A stretch of DNA of 64,000 nt from Palaemon carinicauda (Eukaryota; Arthropoda; Malacostraca; Decapoda; Palaemonidae). The DNA is taken from NCBI RefSeq assembly GCF_036898095.1, contig NC_090767.1, positions 25,984,449-26,048,448 of the forward strand, given 5' to 3'. A program made the position numbers and the translations under genes. Within the stretch, counting starts at the first letter, position 1. Each line of letters begins with the position of its first letter. Shown one piece after another: positions 26,239 through 38,900 of the stretch. The notes beneath the pieces were generated by a model that saw nothing but the letters and a program-made list of their open reading frames with translations, ran no database searches and was not told the origin of the DNA.

Positions 26239-28027
26239 ATGGATTCTTTAAGGAACGAACCCCCATCCCCTGGATACGCTGACTCTCCCCCGGCACTGTT
26301 GACGACCTCTGCTAATGTGATAAGGGATAGCTCTGTTGATGACCTCGGAACGGGAAAGGACCATTCTACTGATATTTCTAAATCGAGTAATTTGGGTAAC
26401 ACGAGGAAACTTCGAATCCTCCATGTTACACAAATTTCAATAGAAACAAATTATGATGATCTATGTAAAGCATTTGAATGCTAGGGATGCATAAAAGAAA
26501 TAAGGATGAAACTTGAAGCTGAAACTTGGGATTCATGGATATCTTATAGTAGTTATGACGAAGCATTTAGTGCAATAAGTAATTTGAATAATATTAAAAT
26601 TAATAACTTGAATGTCGCGGCTGCTCTCTGCGATAAGGTACCAAAAGATTTAGATGTGTACAGGCCTGCCGATTGGTTGGAAAAAGGCGCAGATTTAGTC
26701 ATGCCCTCCCAGAGAAATCCAAAACCACCGATGTGGCTTATAGCTGAATCAAAGGGGGTTACAGGGAATTATTTTAAAATATGCAAATTGATTCAGAAAA
26801 AAGTAGGAATTATTGCACCAGGCGATATATCTCGTTTCGGAAAAAAGTTTCCTTATCCATGCCAAATCCAGTACACAGTCGGTAATATTGTCCAATATGA
26901 AAATAAATAATGATGACATTAAGTTAGATGTCAAACCCCACCTAAATTTTAGCTACGGAAGGGGCGTAGTTTTTAACAGAGACCTATATGATTTTACAGA
27001 GGAGGAGATACTGGCCATGTGTCCATTAAATGTTTGGAAAGTTCATAAAGTCCCAGGTACATCAATGATAATCCTTACGTTCCAGGATGCTGATGTACCT
27101 TTTCATATTATTATCGAGAACGAAAGGATTAAAGTAAGACCCTTCAAGCAGAAGCCATTGCAATGCTTTAATTGTTTTAAATTTGGGCACCCGTCCAAAG
27201 TTTGCAAAAATGAGAAGATGTGTGGTATTTGCTCCAAATCTTACCATGGAGAGTGTGCACTTGGAGCCAGGTGTTTAAATTGCAGCTCGAATCACAAATC
27301 CACAGACAAGATTTGCGAGCTATATAAGTTGGAGGAAGCTGCCCTCAACAAATCAAACTTAGAACACATAAGTGTGACCCATGCCAAAAGACTATTAAAT
27401 AAATCAAATACATATGCTAAGGCATTAAAATCAAACCAACCTAGCACTGCCAATAGCTCAAAAAAAAGTATACTATCTGACAAAATGTCAAATAACGAGG
27501 TAACCTTATCACCTCCTGAGGCTTTACCACGGTGTATTAACACTAGGTCATTGCCCATTGCTGTACAGCCTTCAGCCGCCATTACAAAAAGTAATACAAA
27601 CCTCTCTCAGGCCATGTCCTTGCCTGATCTGATGGAGGTTCCACTTAAGACTAACTTACCTGATGCACCTGTTGTGGGAAAGGTGCAAAAACCTCGAATC
27701 CCACCATCTATTAATCGCAAAAGAGAGAGACCTCCATCTCTCTCTCCACCCTCCATTAGAAACGTTAAGGTTATGACATCAAATAAATTTGATGTTTTGT
27801 CTGTTGATGTTTCTAATGAACCAGAAGATGGACTGAATAAATCAGAAATTCAAGTTGAGGTCCACCATCCACCTCAACAAATAGATAAAAAGATTACAAA
27901 GAAAATCACCAACGTTAAACCCAACATAACAAGACCACCTCTGAAGAAACCTACTGGTAATAATGTTACATTAAAAACTGCTAATGGGAAGACCTCATCC
28001 AAGATGTCTTCCAGAAATAATCCATAG
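26239..28027 (+). pseudogene. LINE ORF1, gag-like nucleic-acid-binding protein, broken
   Basis: Starts MDSLRNEPPSPGYADSPP. An in-frame TAG at 26482-26484 interrupts it, and near 26880-26910 the coding frame moves from frame 1 to frame 2, where it stays open to TAG at 28025. The second part contains three consecutive zinc knuckles: CFNCFKFGHPSKVC (C-x2-C-x4-H-x4-C, about 27168), CGICSKSYHGEC, and CLNCSSNHKSTDKIC. The last 200 residues are Lys/Pro/Ser-rich. In I-type elements this protein binds the element RNA and forms the ribonucleoprotein. About 590 codons in all. Confidence 0.85.
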
Positions 28028-31000
28028 TTTTCTCCTCCAATTTGCAATGGAACTGTCAGGGTTTGAGGGCGAAATATGAAGAACTTAAGCTCCTAATTCG
28101 TGAGCATTCCCCCATAATTGTATGTCTACAGGAAAGTATGCTTGATTCTAACACTCCTAGTCCTCGAGAGTATGTTAGCTATAGAACACCATATAATCAA
28201 CAAGCAGGGAGCCATGGCGGAAGTCTCATGTACATTCGTCGAGATGTTCCCCAAATACCCATGTCTATACGTACAACCCTGCAGGCAGTTGTTGTACAAA
28301 TTGATATAGGGAGAAAATATACAATATGCTCTCTGTACTTACCTCCAAATGATAATATTTTATATGATGATTTAGCAGAGGTCATTCAACAACTCCCTCA
28401 ACCTTTTCTCTTACTGGGAGATATGAATGGTAGACATCCTTTATGGGGTGATGTTTTGGCCAACACAAGGGGCAATATTATCTCATCAATTGTGGAGAAT
28501 GAGGATGTGGGACTCCTTAATACAGGAGAGCCCACACACTTCCATGTTCAGACAGGTACTTTGTCATGCATTGACCTTTCAATTGCAAGCTCTAACTGCC
28601 TTCTTGATTTTGATTGGAGGACATTAGATGATTGGTATACTAGTGATCATGCACCAATCATTATAAACACCAACAAGGGTCCGCCTTTGCAAAGATCGCC
28701 ACGTTGGAATCTAGACAAGGCAGACTGGGTTAAATTTTGTGAGCTAAGTGAAATCGAAGGGAGAGCAGAACAGTTTGAAAGTGTTGATGATGCCATAGAC
28801 CTACTGAATGGAACTCTTCATACAGCAGGAGTCAATTCAATTCCCAAAACAACAGGGTTATTCAAACGACGACCAGTCCCGTGGTGGTCTTCAGAACTAA
28901 CTGCACTCCACAGAGCCACAAGATGATCTCTAACACGATTGCGTAGACGCAGAACTGATGAGAATTTAATAATGTACAAGAAATGTAGAGCACAGTTCCG
29001 TCGTGCCATGAAAGAAGCAAGGCGCCAGTCATGGATGTCTTTTGTTTCCTCTATTAACAGTAGAACACCACCATCTTCTGTGTGGAGGAAAGTAAAAAAG
29101 ATAGCTGGCAAATTCACCCCCAACCCACCACCAGTGTTGAGGGTGAATGGCCAGTATGTAACTGAAGCAAATGAAGTTAGCAATGCCCTGGCTAATCATT
29201 TTTCAAATGTATCCAGCAAGTGTGAAGGAGCCCCTGGTCACCAGTATAGGAGCACTGAAGAAAAGAAAATTTTAAATTTTGCAACAAGAAGGGAAGACCC
29301 GTATAATTCTCCTTTCACTGAAAGAGAATTTGATTCCGCACTTGCTCATTGCAACGATACAGCCCCTGGACCCGATGGAATTCCATATGCAATGATTAAA
29401 CATGTACATTTTAATACAAAGCTATTTATTTTAAGCATTATTAATAAAATATGGCATGATCATAGCTACCCAAGTGTTTGGGAACTAGCCATTATTTTAG
29501 CCTTTTTAAAACCCGGTAAAGACAAGTTTTTAGCAGCAAACTATCGTCCTATTGCATTGACATCTTGTTTATGTAAAATCATGGAGAAGATGGTCAGTGC
29601 AAGGCTGATATGGTACCTTGAAAAGAAAGGTATTTTATCACCGATTCAATGTGGATTCCGAAAAATGCACTCAACGACTGATGTGTTGATACGACTTGAG
29701 TCTTCTATTTGTGAAGCCTTTGCTTCCAAACAGCACCATGTTACAGTATTTTTTGACCTTGAAAAGGCATATGATACCACATGGAGATATGGTATTCTTA
29801 AAACCATTCATGAATTGGGATTGAGAGGAGAGCTGCCACTATTTATTCAGGCATTTCTTTCACGTAGAGTTTTTCAAGTGAGAGTGGGGGAAACTCTATC
29901 AGAGAGTAAGTGCCAGGAAGAAGGAGTTCCTCAGGGTAGTGTGCTGAGTGTAACCCTTTTTGCACTAGCAATTAATGGGATATCCTCAGCCATTCCCCAG
30001 GATGTTCTCTCAACACTATTTGTGGATGATCTCTCAATATCATTTGCTGGCACTAGAATGGCAATGGTTGAGAGAAAAATCCAACTCTCTATTGATAAAA
30101 TTATCCAGTGGGCTGACATGAATGGATTTAAGTTCTCGACAAGTAAAACTACCATTGTCCATTTTTGTCGTATCCGGGGAGTACATCCAGACCCGGATAT
30201 ATACATTAAAGGTCAACGGATACCATGTGTATCGGAAACCAAATTTTTAGGTTTGATATTTGACTGTAGACTTACATGGGTTTCTCACCTAAAAGCGCTA
30301 AAAGCTAAATGTGTGGAAGCTCTGAATATCTTAAAAGTATTGTCCCATACATCATGGGGGGCAGACCGCAATACTATTTTAAAATTATACAAGGCCTTGA
30401 TTTTTTCCAAAATTAGTTATGGTTGTGAGGTATATTCTTCAGCCACCCCAAGCCGGTTAAAAATATTAGACTCGATACATCATGCAGGTATTAGATTATC
30501 TACTGGAGCTTTTAAAACCTCGCCTATCCCAAGTCTCCTTGTTGATGCTGGAGAGTTACCTCTAGACCTTTACCGAATGTCTTCCATTCTTCGGTATTGG
30601 TTTAGATTGCAAAGACTCCCTAGCTCTCTAGCCTTTCAGACTGCAAGCCTTGTAAGACACGCATCATACTTTGAGTTGCACCCAAAATCTCCTCAACCTT
30701 ATGGCTTTCGGGTGAAACGATTTTTAAATAGCCTGGATATAATTAGAAATAAGGTACTTCCATTCAAGGTATCATCAACGCCTCCATGGAAATTACCTGA
30801 CATATCTTTTTGTAAATACTTTATTGGAGTTAAGAAGAATATGACTGACTTAGAATCCAGGTCTCTTTTTATGGAACATGTCGAAGAACATAGGGGATCG
30901 ACTTTTATATATACTGATGGCTCCAAATCTGATGCTGGCGTTGGATTTGGAGTACATAGTAATGATTTTAATTGTAGAGGTGCACTTCCTCTAACAGCTT

Positions 31001-31731
31001 CCATATTTACTGCCGAACTGTATGGCATATTAACCGCTATTGAGAAAATAGCTTTGGAAAAGGAGGGTAATTTTACAATTTTTAGTGATGCAAGGAGTGT
31101 TCTTCAAGCTTTAGAAGTTTTTATTTCTAGTAACCCTCTAGTTTTAAAGATTTTAGAATGGCTTTTTATTATTGGACGGAAAGGTATAACTGTTCGATTT
31201 TGTTGGGTTCCAGCACATGTAGGTGTGTCTGGGAATGAGAAGGCAGATTTACTGGCGAAGAATGCGGCATCCGAGTTGCTACCAAGGAGGTATCCCATTC
31301 CATGTAACGATCTCCTACCTTACATCAAGAAATTGGTTTGTGATAAATGGCAACAGCACTGGGACAGTCAAGACGGCAATAAAATGAGGGAAGTAACAAA
31401 TATCATATCACCTTGGAGGTATAACATGATTCCCCGAAAATGGGAGACGACTCTTTGCCGTCTCCGTATTGGTCACACACGGTTGACACACGAGTTTCTG
31501 CTGAAGGGCCAACACCAACCGTATTGCGAGGACTGCTTAGTACCTTTAACAGTGAGGCATTTGTTGACCGAATGCCCTAATTTTACTAACTTAAGAAATA
31601 GATATCTGTTTGAGGCTCGAGGTGAGGATGGCAGGTTTATCCTTGCCAAGATTCTTGGACATGATGTGTCTTACTATGCGAGCGGAATTTTTAGATTTAT
31701 TTCAGAAGTAGGTCTTCTGAAAACTATTTAA
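28024..31731 (+). pseudogene. LINE ORF2: endonuclease, reverse transcriptase, RNase H (one in-frame stop)
   Basis: One reading frame to TAA at 31729-31731, interrupted only by TGA at 28924-28926. Endonuclease motifs: QWNCQGLR (28045), CLQES (28126), LLLGDMNGRHPLWGD (28408), SDHAPI (28643). RT motifs: APGPDGIP (29360), YRPIALTS (29543), FFDLEKAYDTTW (29750), GVPQGSVLS (29926), LFVDDLS (30019; the usual FADD box is FVDD with both aspartates kept). RNase H: YTDGSKSD (30910), TAELYGIL (31012), SDARSVLQAL (31084), GNEKADLLAK (31231). A C-terminal CEDC…HLLTEC motif lies at 31530-31575. There is no ATG in frame before the endonuclease: the first codon after the upstream stop at 28018 is TCC, then ATA, which overlaps the ORF1 stop. 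A re-initiation or non-AUG start is possible, or the ATG has mutated. Confidence 0.92.
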
Positions 31732-31861
31732 CTATTTTAATGACTTCTTAATTTTTATGGTTTTAATCGAATTCTCTTTTAATTTTCATATACAGTAAAT
31801 GGTATCGGCGTCAATGACCTTAGATGTCAGGATGCCAGAAAACTTTCAATCAATCAATCAA

Positions 31862-31873
31862 TCTCTCCAGTGG
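31862..31873. repeat. Target-site duplication, right copy (LINE)
   Basis: TCTCTCCAGTGG directly after the AATC tail; identical to 25409-25420. Confidence 0.95.
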
Positions 31874-32899
31874 TGAGTCAGTTCGCAGGGGAGTCAGGGA
31901 CACGACTCCCCGGACACCTTGATCTCTATGGGACAACCGGAACAGACGGACCTCCAGTGGTGGGTAGCAGACGAGAATCTACGAAAGGGAGTGGACTTTC
32001 TCGTCCTCCCCCCAGACTTGATGCTGTTTTCGGACGCATCAAAAAAGGGGGGCCCACGTTCTGAACCACAGGACCTCAGGCCGGTGGTCTGAACCAGGAA
32101 AGTACCTTCTCTAGACCTACTAGAGATGAAGGCCGAGTTCCTGGCACTAAAGTAGCTCCACCAAGCCTGGCGGACTACTCTGTGGTTGTGAGGAGCGACA
32201 ACACCACAGTGATGGCTTATATGCTCAGACAGGCAGGTACTTTTTCAGAACAGCCATCCCAGCTTGCAGTAGAGATACTGAGATGGCCCGAGTTCCCCTC
32301 GATCACCCTAGCAGCTCGCTTCATTCCGGGCTAAGGAATGTGCTCGCCGGCAGTCTTAGCAGTGCGACACAGATACTGGATACCGAGTGGTCTTTGGATC
32401 CTCGAGTAGCCTACAAAGTCCCGACTCTGTGGAGTTCCCCAACTGTGTACCGGTTCGCTACAGCACTGATCTACAAGCTCCCGCTCTACTGGTCCCTAGT
32501 CCCGGACCCCAAGGCCCTCTGGTGAGATGCCTTCCAACAACGGTGGGACAACATCGATGTGTACGCCTTCCCCCGTTCTGTCTGATGAGGAGAGTACTCT
32601 ACAAGACCAGAGTATCGGTCAGTCTCTCAATGACCTCCGTAGCTCCGCTAGGGCATCTTGTAGGATGGCTCACCAGACCTTCTGTAACTCCTTACGGAAC
32701 CTCTGAGGGAACTCCCTCCACGTCACAGGTTACTCACGCAACCACATGCCAACATCCTCCACAAAGCCGTAGCTTCGCTTCGACTTCACGCCGGAAGACT
32801 ATCCAGCATCTCCTCAAAGAGAGAGGATTTTCGCAACAAGTTGCGAACAGGATGTCTGGACTCCTGCGCAATTCTTCCGCAGTAGTCTACCAGGCGAAG
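31874..32899 (+). pseudogene. Family A copy 1 RNase H and linker, degenerate
   Basis: Continues the interrupted element. The DNA aligns with copy 3 from 52052 onward, including the RNase H start (the D-A-S-K-K region at about 32030), GACAACACCACAGTGATGGC at 32199, and the segment for WSLD…LWSSPTV…KLPLYWSLVPDPKALW (32388-32525). Frames change repeatedly and TAA/TGA stops are frequent, so no functional RNase H remains. Confidence 0.75.
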
Positions 32900-33866
32900 G
32901 GGCGAGTTTATTGTGGTCGGTGTCGTGGAAAGGGTATCCCTCCACACGATGCCACTTCCAGCAATAGCGGAGCTCCTCGTGTATGTGCGGGATGAAATGT
33001 GCCTTTCAGTTTTGCCAGTGAAAGGCTATCTGTCAGCCTTAAGTCTTGCCTTCAGGCTCAAAGGATAGACATTTCTTCCTCGCTGCATCTCTCTCTTCTC
33101 ATACGAAGCCATGTTCTCTCCTGCCCTCAGTCGGAAGTGAGACCTCCTCCTTGGAACGTGGTTCGAGTCCTCAAGTCTCTAAAGAGACCTCCCTACGAAC
33201 CACTACGTAAGGCTCCAGATCACCACCTTACCGGGTAGACAGTGTTCCTGCTAGCCTTAGCCGCGGCCAAGCGAGTCATATGGTCTCTCCTACGACATCG
33301 CCTATTCAAGGGGATAGGGGGAGGTAACGTTCAGGTTCGTCCCTGAGTTTTGTTGCCAAGACTCAGAACCCGGGAGTGCCGGACCCGCTGTTCGACTCTT
33401 TCCAGGTTTCGAGTCTCCGTCCTGTAACAGATGACCCAGACCATCTCCTACCTTGCCAGTAGGGAGTCTGAGGTTGTGTCTTAAGAGAAGAGCTGCAGTT
33501 CGTCCCCAGGTTCAAGCCTGGTTCGTGGACACTGGGAAAATGAAGAGAGGGGTCACCAGGAACTCCATCTCAGCATGGATTCGCAAGGTAATACACCTGG
33601 CCTTGAATCCTGACCCTTTTCCGTCACATCGCCCTAGAGCGCATGATGCCAAGGGCGTAGCCACGTCCCTGCCCCTCATGAAGTATCATTCAGTGACGCA
33701 GGTCCTGCAAGCGGGGGTGGTTAAAGCGTTAGACCACCTTCACAGCCCACTACCTGCAAGACGTGACCCACAGGAGGCTCGATACATTTTCAATCGGCCC
33801 TGTGGTGGCTGCACATCAGCTGGTCTAAACCTCAGGCTCCTTAATGGACAAGTAGCAGAAGGTTGA
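32900..33866 (+). pseudogene. Family A copy 1 tyrosine recombinase, degenerate
   Basis: Fragments in three frames: LKSLKRPPYEPLRKAPDHHL (about 33165), then TVFLLALAAAKRV (33241) where the first catalytic arginine of the YR fold sits. A deletion immediately after it removes the conserved SELH residues. The C-terminal part at 33453-33866 contains RAHDAKGVATSLP, in which the family's H-x-x-R box has become H-D-A-K. The tyrosine segment lies in a different frame. This is the integrase-equivalent of DIRS elements, here inactive. Confidence 0.75.
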
Positions 33867-34666
33867 GGGCATTGTTACCTGGTGTTAGTCTGCATGAATG
33901 AAAAGATCTGTCTGGCCCTTATTCTTTTCTTCATCCTCTCCTCCCACGGAGAAAGCAGCATCCTTGGTTCTCTGCACAGCTGACCTCAAACCACTGCAGG
34001 TAGACCATGCTTCCTTGTGTTCCTAGTATTAAGTGTAATACTGTCATGTCCCCATACCCTGACGAGGTGGTATTGGGAGAGTCCTAGCCTAGATTTCCTT
34101 CTGAGGAACTCCAGGTCAACTTCCTAGGACGTGTCACTTTTCACCTTCTCACACACCTTACGTAGGCCGCGGCAGTTTCACAACCGCTAGCGAGGAGCAG
34201 GGATTCCCTATTGTCTGAGTACTTAAACGCTCGAATATGGAATTCCCGGGCAAGCCTAAGCCAGTATGGCAGGGACTTACCACCCTTCCTAAGGGCTAAG
34301 TCACCCCATGTAAATAGCGTGGTTTGTATTCCAGTTACGGAACAAATGACAAATTCGTAGATAATTTGTATTTTTCCTAACTATACAAACCTAAGCTAGT
34401 TACACATATTTGCCCGCTAGCCCTGTCCCGCAAGATAAGTCCTATCTCTAAGTAAAGTGGAGCACGCACTGTGTGTGTGAGGGGGGAGGGGTAGCAAGCT
34501 ACCCCTCCCTACCCCCGCTAACTAGCGGAGGGGTAGTAAACCCTCGTTAAAATTCTTATGGCTCGTCATTCAGCTACGCTGAAGTAATTACCCCATGTAA
34601 ATAGCTAAGATTTGTATAGTTAGGAAAAATTCAAATTATCTACGAATTTGTCATTTTTACCAAAGA
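33867..34666 (+). repeat. Family A copy 1 right end with terminal inverted repeat
   Basis: Non-coding sequence that aligns with the right ends of copies 2 and 3. It includes a hairpin (34200-34248), the phrase GTATTCCAGTTACGGAACAA (34330), then two inverted arms: CAAATTCGTAGATAATTTGT (34350) and, reversed, ACAAATTCGTAGATAATTTG read from 34657 leftward. Between the arms are the complement of the family left end and a small perfect hairpin GGGGTAGC-AA-GCTACCCC (34489-34506). Confidence 0.75.
34200..34248. other. Hairpin in family A right end, copy 1
   Basis: GGGATTCC…TATT…TGAG pairs with CTCG…AATA…GGAATTCCC with a few bulges. The same position in copies 2 and 3 has GGGACTCC pairing with GGAGTCCC, so paired sites have changed together. 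Confidence 0.65.
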
Positions 34667-35394
34667 GTAGAATGCTAAATTAGGCAGTGAATTTTATTCA
34701 GTGGAGGGTGCCTCTGTTCGGACCTGTAGTTTTCCCAGCCTTAGACCTCTGTCAAGCTCCCGGACCCAGGGGAGAAGTTAAGTCGAACGGCGAAAGGAAT
34801 CGAGAAGGTAGCCGGGCGTTACAGTCTTTTAAGACCCGAACAGAAGTCCCCTCAAGCATTTTCTGTCGATCCCCAGAACGCTCACCTTCGCTATAGATAA
34901 GGCGAGGTAATAGTGTTTTCTAACATTAAACGCGTGCTTCAGGCGCGAAGCTGAAAACAAAATTAGATTAATTTTGCGTGTGTTACGTTTCATGCGGCGC
35001 GGACATAGTGCCTCCGCTTCCACCAGATGGGTGTTCGTCTCCCGACAGTGGGGAGCGCTATGGGATCGATGAAGATAATGCTGCATTCGTTTCGCCTACG
35101 GTTGATCCTTGGTCTTTGCTGTTAGACATGAAACAGCAACTATCTTCGTTTATGCAGTCTTATCAGCCTGCCGTTGGCAGTGCGGTTGGGTGTCACGATT
35201 CCGGTAATGACTCGTTGTCGCACAGGCGGCCTACCAGCCGCAATGTTCAACGGTGGGAGAAGGTGGATGCATCGCTTCGAGTACCTGCTCAACGCCAACC
35301 GACCGCTCATAGCGCCTAGTGTCAGTCTATTCAGGCGCGCTGACGTTCGCTAGGCAGCAGAGCATGCTACCAAGCGACATAACAGACAGCAGAG

Positions 35395-35465
35395 CCGAGC
35401 GAAGCGTCAGCGGAACGGTGCGTCAACGGAGCGAAGCGTCAACGGAGCGGAGCGTCAGCATCAGT
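35395..35465. repeat. Short imperfect tandem repeat
   Basis: GAGCGAAGCGTCA recurs with small changes about four times in 70 bp (GAGCGAAGCGTCAGCGGAAC, then GCGTCAACGGAGCGAAGCGT and so on). Confidence 0.8.
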
Positions 35466-35856
35466 GTGGACGCTTCGCTACCTATGGCAATAGACTTTGA
35501 TGTCTACCTAACCATGACCGTCTAGCGTTGAGTTATTGTTGCTCCAGGCGCTATATTAAGAAATAAATCTTAACTAGAAAGATATTATTTTCTCGGATCA
35601 AGGCCTGCTGGGCTAATTCTTGGTTGGGAGAACTAGAATTAAAACCTCTAAGCATTGAGGTCTGAATTCAGAATCCTAAGGAGTGGATTCCTAGGAATCA
35701 AGACTTCTTTTCCTAGGATAGAGTCTTGTAGGAGGAAGGGAGTGACTTTCAGAAACTCATGAGAGTTTTTCTGAAGAGTTTCCCTGTTATTTTATACCTG
35801 CTGCCCCTTGTTGCGACTTCAGAGTTTTCGCTAGTTGCGTTGAAGGTGTCTCTATT

Positions 35857-35960
35857 TATTTTATTATTATTTCCAGCCAGGCTACAACCCTAGTTGAGAA
35901 AGCAAGATGCTTTAACCCAAAGGGCTCCTATAGGGAAAGATGGCTCAGTAAGGAACTAAG
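35857..35960. repeat. Dispersed repeat fragment (GCCAGGCTACAACCCT type), second copy
   Basis: ATT-rich run, then GCCAGGCTACAACCCTAGTT, AGAAAGCAAGATGC and AAAGGGCTCCTATAGGGAAA. It matches the fragment at 3757-3845 in order and is longer. Confidence 0.6.
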
Positions 35961-38900
35961 AAAATAGATAAATTAACATTAAATCATTCTCAGAAGAGTA
36001 ACAGTGTAAAGAGACAGTGCTGATAGGTCAGTGCAATAACGCATCCTCAGTGCAGTAACGAACCTAACTGTAGAGGTTGGTGTAGCAGCGCCTGCAGCTG
36101 AAACAGTAGGAAGTGCATTAAGGCCTTTATGAGAATAGAGCGTAAGAGTATATCTCCCACCATGGGCAGATCTTTTATGATTTAATGTACAGTATTATGG
36201 TTTAAAACGCTCTTGTTCAGTGACTCGTAAACATAGCACAGTGCACTGGAGGAGGTGTTTGTTCGTGTTCGTCCTTCTCCTAGCCCGACACCCCTTCCTT
36301 ACTTCCCAACCCCTGGGAGAAGGAATGTCGGTAGGCTGAGGTATATCGCGGACCTTGTGCGCTAAACGTATGTTCCACTTAGCGATCCTGTCGATGCAGT
36401 CCAAGACGTTCCCTCTCCGCTTTGGAATGATGAATTAAAGCTCTTTTCTTCGCCTACGACTGTTGAACTATGACGTCACAACCATGTGACATAGTCTCTT
36501 GAGAAGAGCGAAGTTTGGATGTCTTGAAGCGATCAGTTCGTCATCGTTATGGTATCACGGATCTTGTGACTTTTTTCTGCGTAATAGGACACAGTTCCCT
36601 GACGAGGATGGCGTTCTACGTTTTCCCTGTCTACTAGACTAGGAAGTTACTCGTCATGTACGCACGCGAACAGGACTTACCATCTTAGCAGGCGTGTCGC
36701 GATGCTTAAGCTGGAAGCAATCGAGCGTGTTTTCTTCCACGTGAGAAGTGGAAGTCAGACAAGTCGCATACAATCCTAGCTCTTCCTCTGGAATCTTGCA
36801 CACTTTCAGGGAAGAAAGAGTTTGTCCTCGTCGAAGGACGCAAAACCTAGACTTGGTAGTCACCAACCAATACGTCCAAGACCTTTCTGGAGTCGTATGT
36901 TTTCTAATAAATTATCCTGCAGTAACTGATGTTCGCTGGAGGTTTTCCTTTCAAAAGAAGGCGACGTGTCAGCACCAAAATCGTGTAGGACACTTAGTTC
37001 ATCGGGGGAAAAGGTGCTCAGTTTGCTTCTGTTCACGCTTCTTCTCCTCCCCCAGTTTGGGGGAATGTCTAGTACTTTCCTCTGGGGTCTAGCGACTACT
37101 GTTGACGGTATCTCGCAGCATTAGATACGTTCAGGTCGCGCACAAGGCGCGCTGGAAATGTCATAGGGACTTTCCCTGGTCGCTGACGGAACTACGGTTG
37201 ATGATCTCTCACAGCTATCGCTCACGCTTGAGTTGGCGCACACGCTGCCCCGCTAGTGTAGGTTTGGTCTGAGCTAAAAGAGGTCAATTTCATCTCTTTT
37301 TGGTATTTACGATTCTCGGGGTAAAAAATTTCTCGTAAAAGAGTCTAAGGACTACCATAGACCAAAGAAACGGTCTTCCAATAGTATAAGACAGAGTAGG
37401 TCTCCGATGCTCAGCAACACTTCCTCGCAGAGATATGCTCGTGTTACGGGAAGGGTTAGAGCAGACGCATGTGGCAGTCTGGTCTCTCCCTTACGGCAGA
37501 CGTCACGCAGACGCCAGTTCTGGTCTCCCCAACATGCAGTCACAGACGCAGACGCCAGTCTGGTCTTATGTTGGACGCTGACAGTCAAAGTTGATCCTTT
37601 CAACAAGTTGTCTCATCTTCGTGGTCTGCGGGACACGCGACTACCACTCATGCAGACGCATGCTACACGCAGACAGCTCTCGGCAAACTGGTCAATCTGA
37701 AATCCTAAGCAACCTAGACACATGTGTCAGCCTGGACATATGCTGGATAAGGTCAGTCAGGTTTTTCCCGCGTCATGATAGACTAACAGTTGCTTCTTTG
37801 CGCCACTGACCGGACGCGATGCAGTCGCCTCCTCGCGGCACGCTGTAGATTTGCAACAGGCGAGACGCAAACAGAGCGCTGTATCCTCACGGCAAGGTGA
37901 ACGCATACAGCACGCTGACACCTTACGGCAATGCAAGCACATACGGCATTATGGTCGCATGCTAGACGCATACAGTCAAGTCTTTTTCTCACAGCAGTAT
38001 GGACAGATTATTGTCTCTCCTTCGCGTCTCTCTGGCCACGCAGCTAATGCTCCCTCGCGTCAAGCTTTTGGCTTTAAGTATGTCGAACCCTCGATGGTAA
38101 CACGCGATCAGGTCTTAACCTCACAGCATGAGGTTCACGTTGTTGATGCTACTTTTCAACAAGCCTTGCTTCAATGTCGGTTTCTGGCGACCGATCTGGA
38201 CGCGTTTCGGGAGGCGGTCTAGATCTTGACACACACTCACGACATGTTGAGCATACGCAGCATGCTGGAACCATACTGGACTCATGCTGGGACCATGCTG
38301 AGTGCATGCTGGAAGCATGTCATCAGTCCGTTTCCCCGTGTCAGGATCACGACCGCTTTATTTTAAACCATCAGGCTTTAGGTCTGGCTGCCTCCAGTAT
38401 TTTGGAAAACCCCTAAGATCTAGAGGGTTGTTTGAAGGAGGCAGCTGAGGCTATCGCTTGTACAAAGAACCTTTGCCTCAAGGTTTTGCAGCCCAAATAG
38501 GTTTTATGAAGTGGTGTAGAGCTAAAGCAGTCTCTTCATTTAGTAACTCTTGAACACAAGTGGTCTATTTCTTCTTAGACCTTAGAAGAAAACGCATATT
38601 TTTCCTCCTCGACCATCAAGGGGTACAGGTATGCGGGCAGCTGTCTTCAGACGCAGGAGATTGAATCTATCAAATAAAGACCTTATGGATCTTCTCAGAT
38701 CATTTGAGAGGACTTAGAAGCGTCAGCAAGATTCGCCAGCCTGGAATTTAGAGGTCGTTTCTGGAATTCCGCGGTAGTGACAGATTTGAGCCTTTACACT
38801 CGGTTTCTTTTTTAAGGTCTAACTTTGGAGACTTTTCTGAGTAAGTCTGGCAACAGTTGAGAGTCAGTGAAGTTCACTCTTTTAGCAAGAACATGGACTT

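Larger units (their letters stand above)
25421..31861 (+). mobile_element. I/Nimb-like non-LTR retrotransposon, near full length
   Basis: A 6441-bp insertion with an 818-bp 5' leader, ORF1 (26239-28027), ORF2 (28024-31731), a 130-bp 3' UTR and a tail of AATC repeats ending at 31861. ORF1 has CCHC knuckles; ORF2 has apurinic endonuclease, RT, RNase H and a terminal Cys/His motif, the layout of the I group (I, Nimb and relatives). It is flanked by a perfect 12-bp target-site duplication. Only two in-frame stops and one frameshift were found, so it inserted fairly recently but appears inactive. The clade name is from domain content only. Confidence 0.9.
23206..34666 (+). mobile_element. DIRS-type YR retrotransposon, family A copy 1 (split by a LINE)
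   Basis: Parts in order: gag-like region (23206-24700), reverse transcriptase (24701-25420), an inserted LINE (25421-31861), RNase H relic (31874-32330), connecting region, tyrosine recombinase relic (32900-33866), then a non-coding right end to about 34666. This order (gag, RT, RNase H, YR) is that of the DIRS/Ngaro group. The right end carries an inverted copy of the family's left-end sequence (compare 34480-34640 with 58567-58720 reverse-complemented), as expected for terminal inverted repeats. Nearly every domain is broken by frameshifts. Confidence 0.85.

Noticed and set aside
35319..38420. Host gene candidates among the 60-120-codon frames in the block 34667-39817
   Set aside because: No splice-consistent chain, no domain, and equal openness on both strands.
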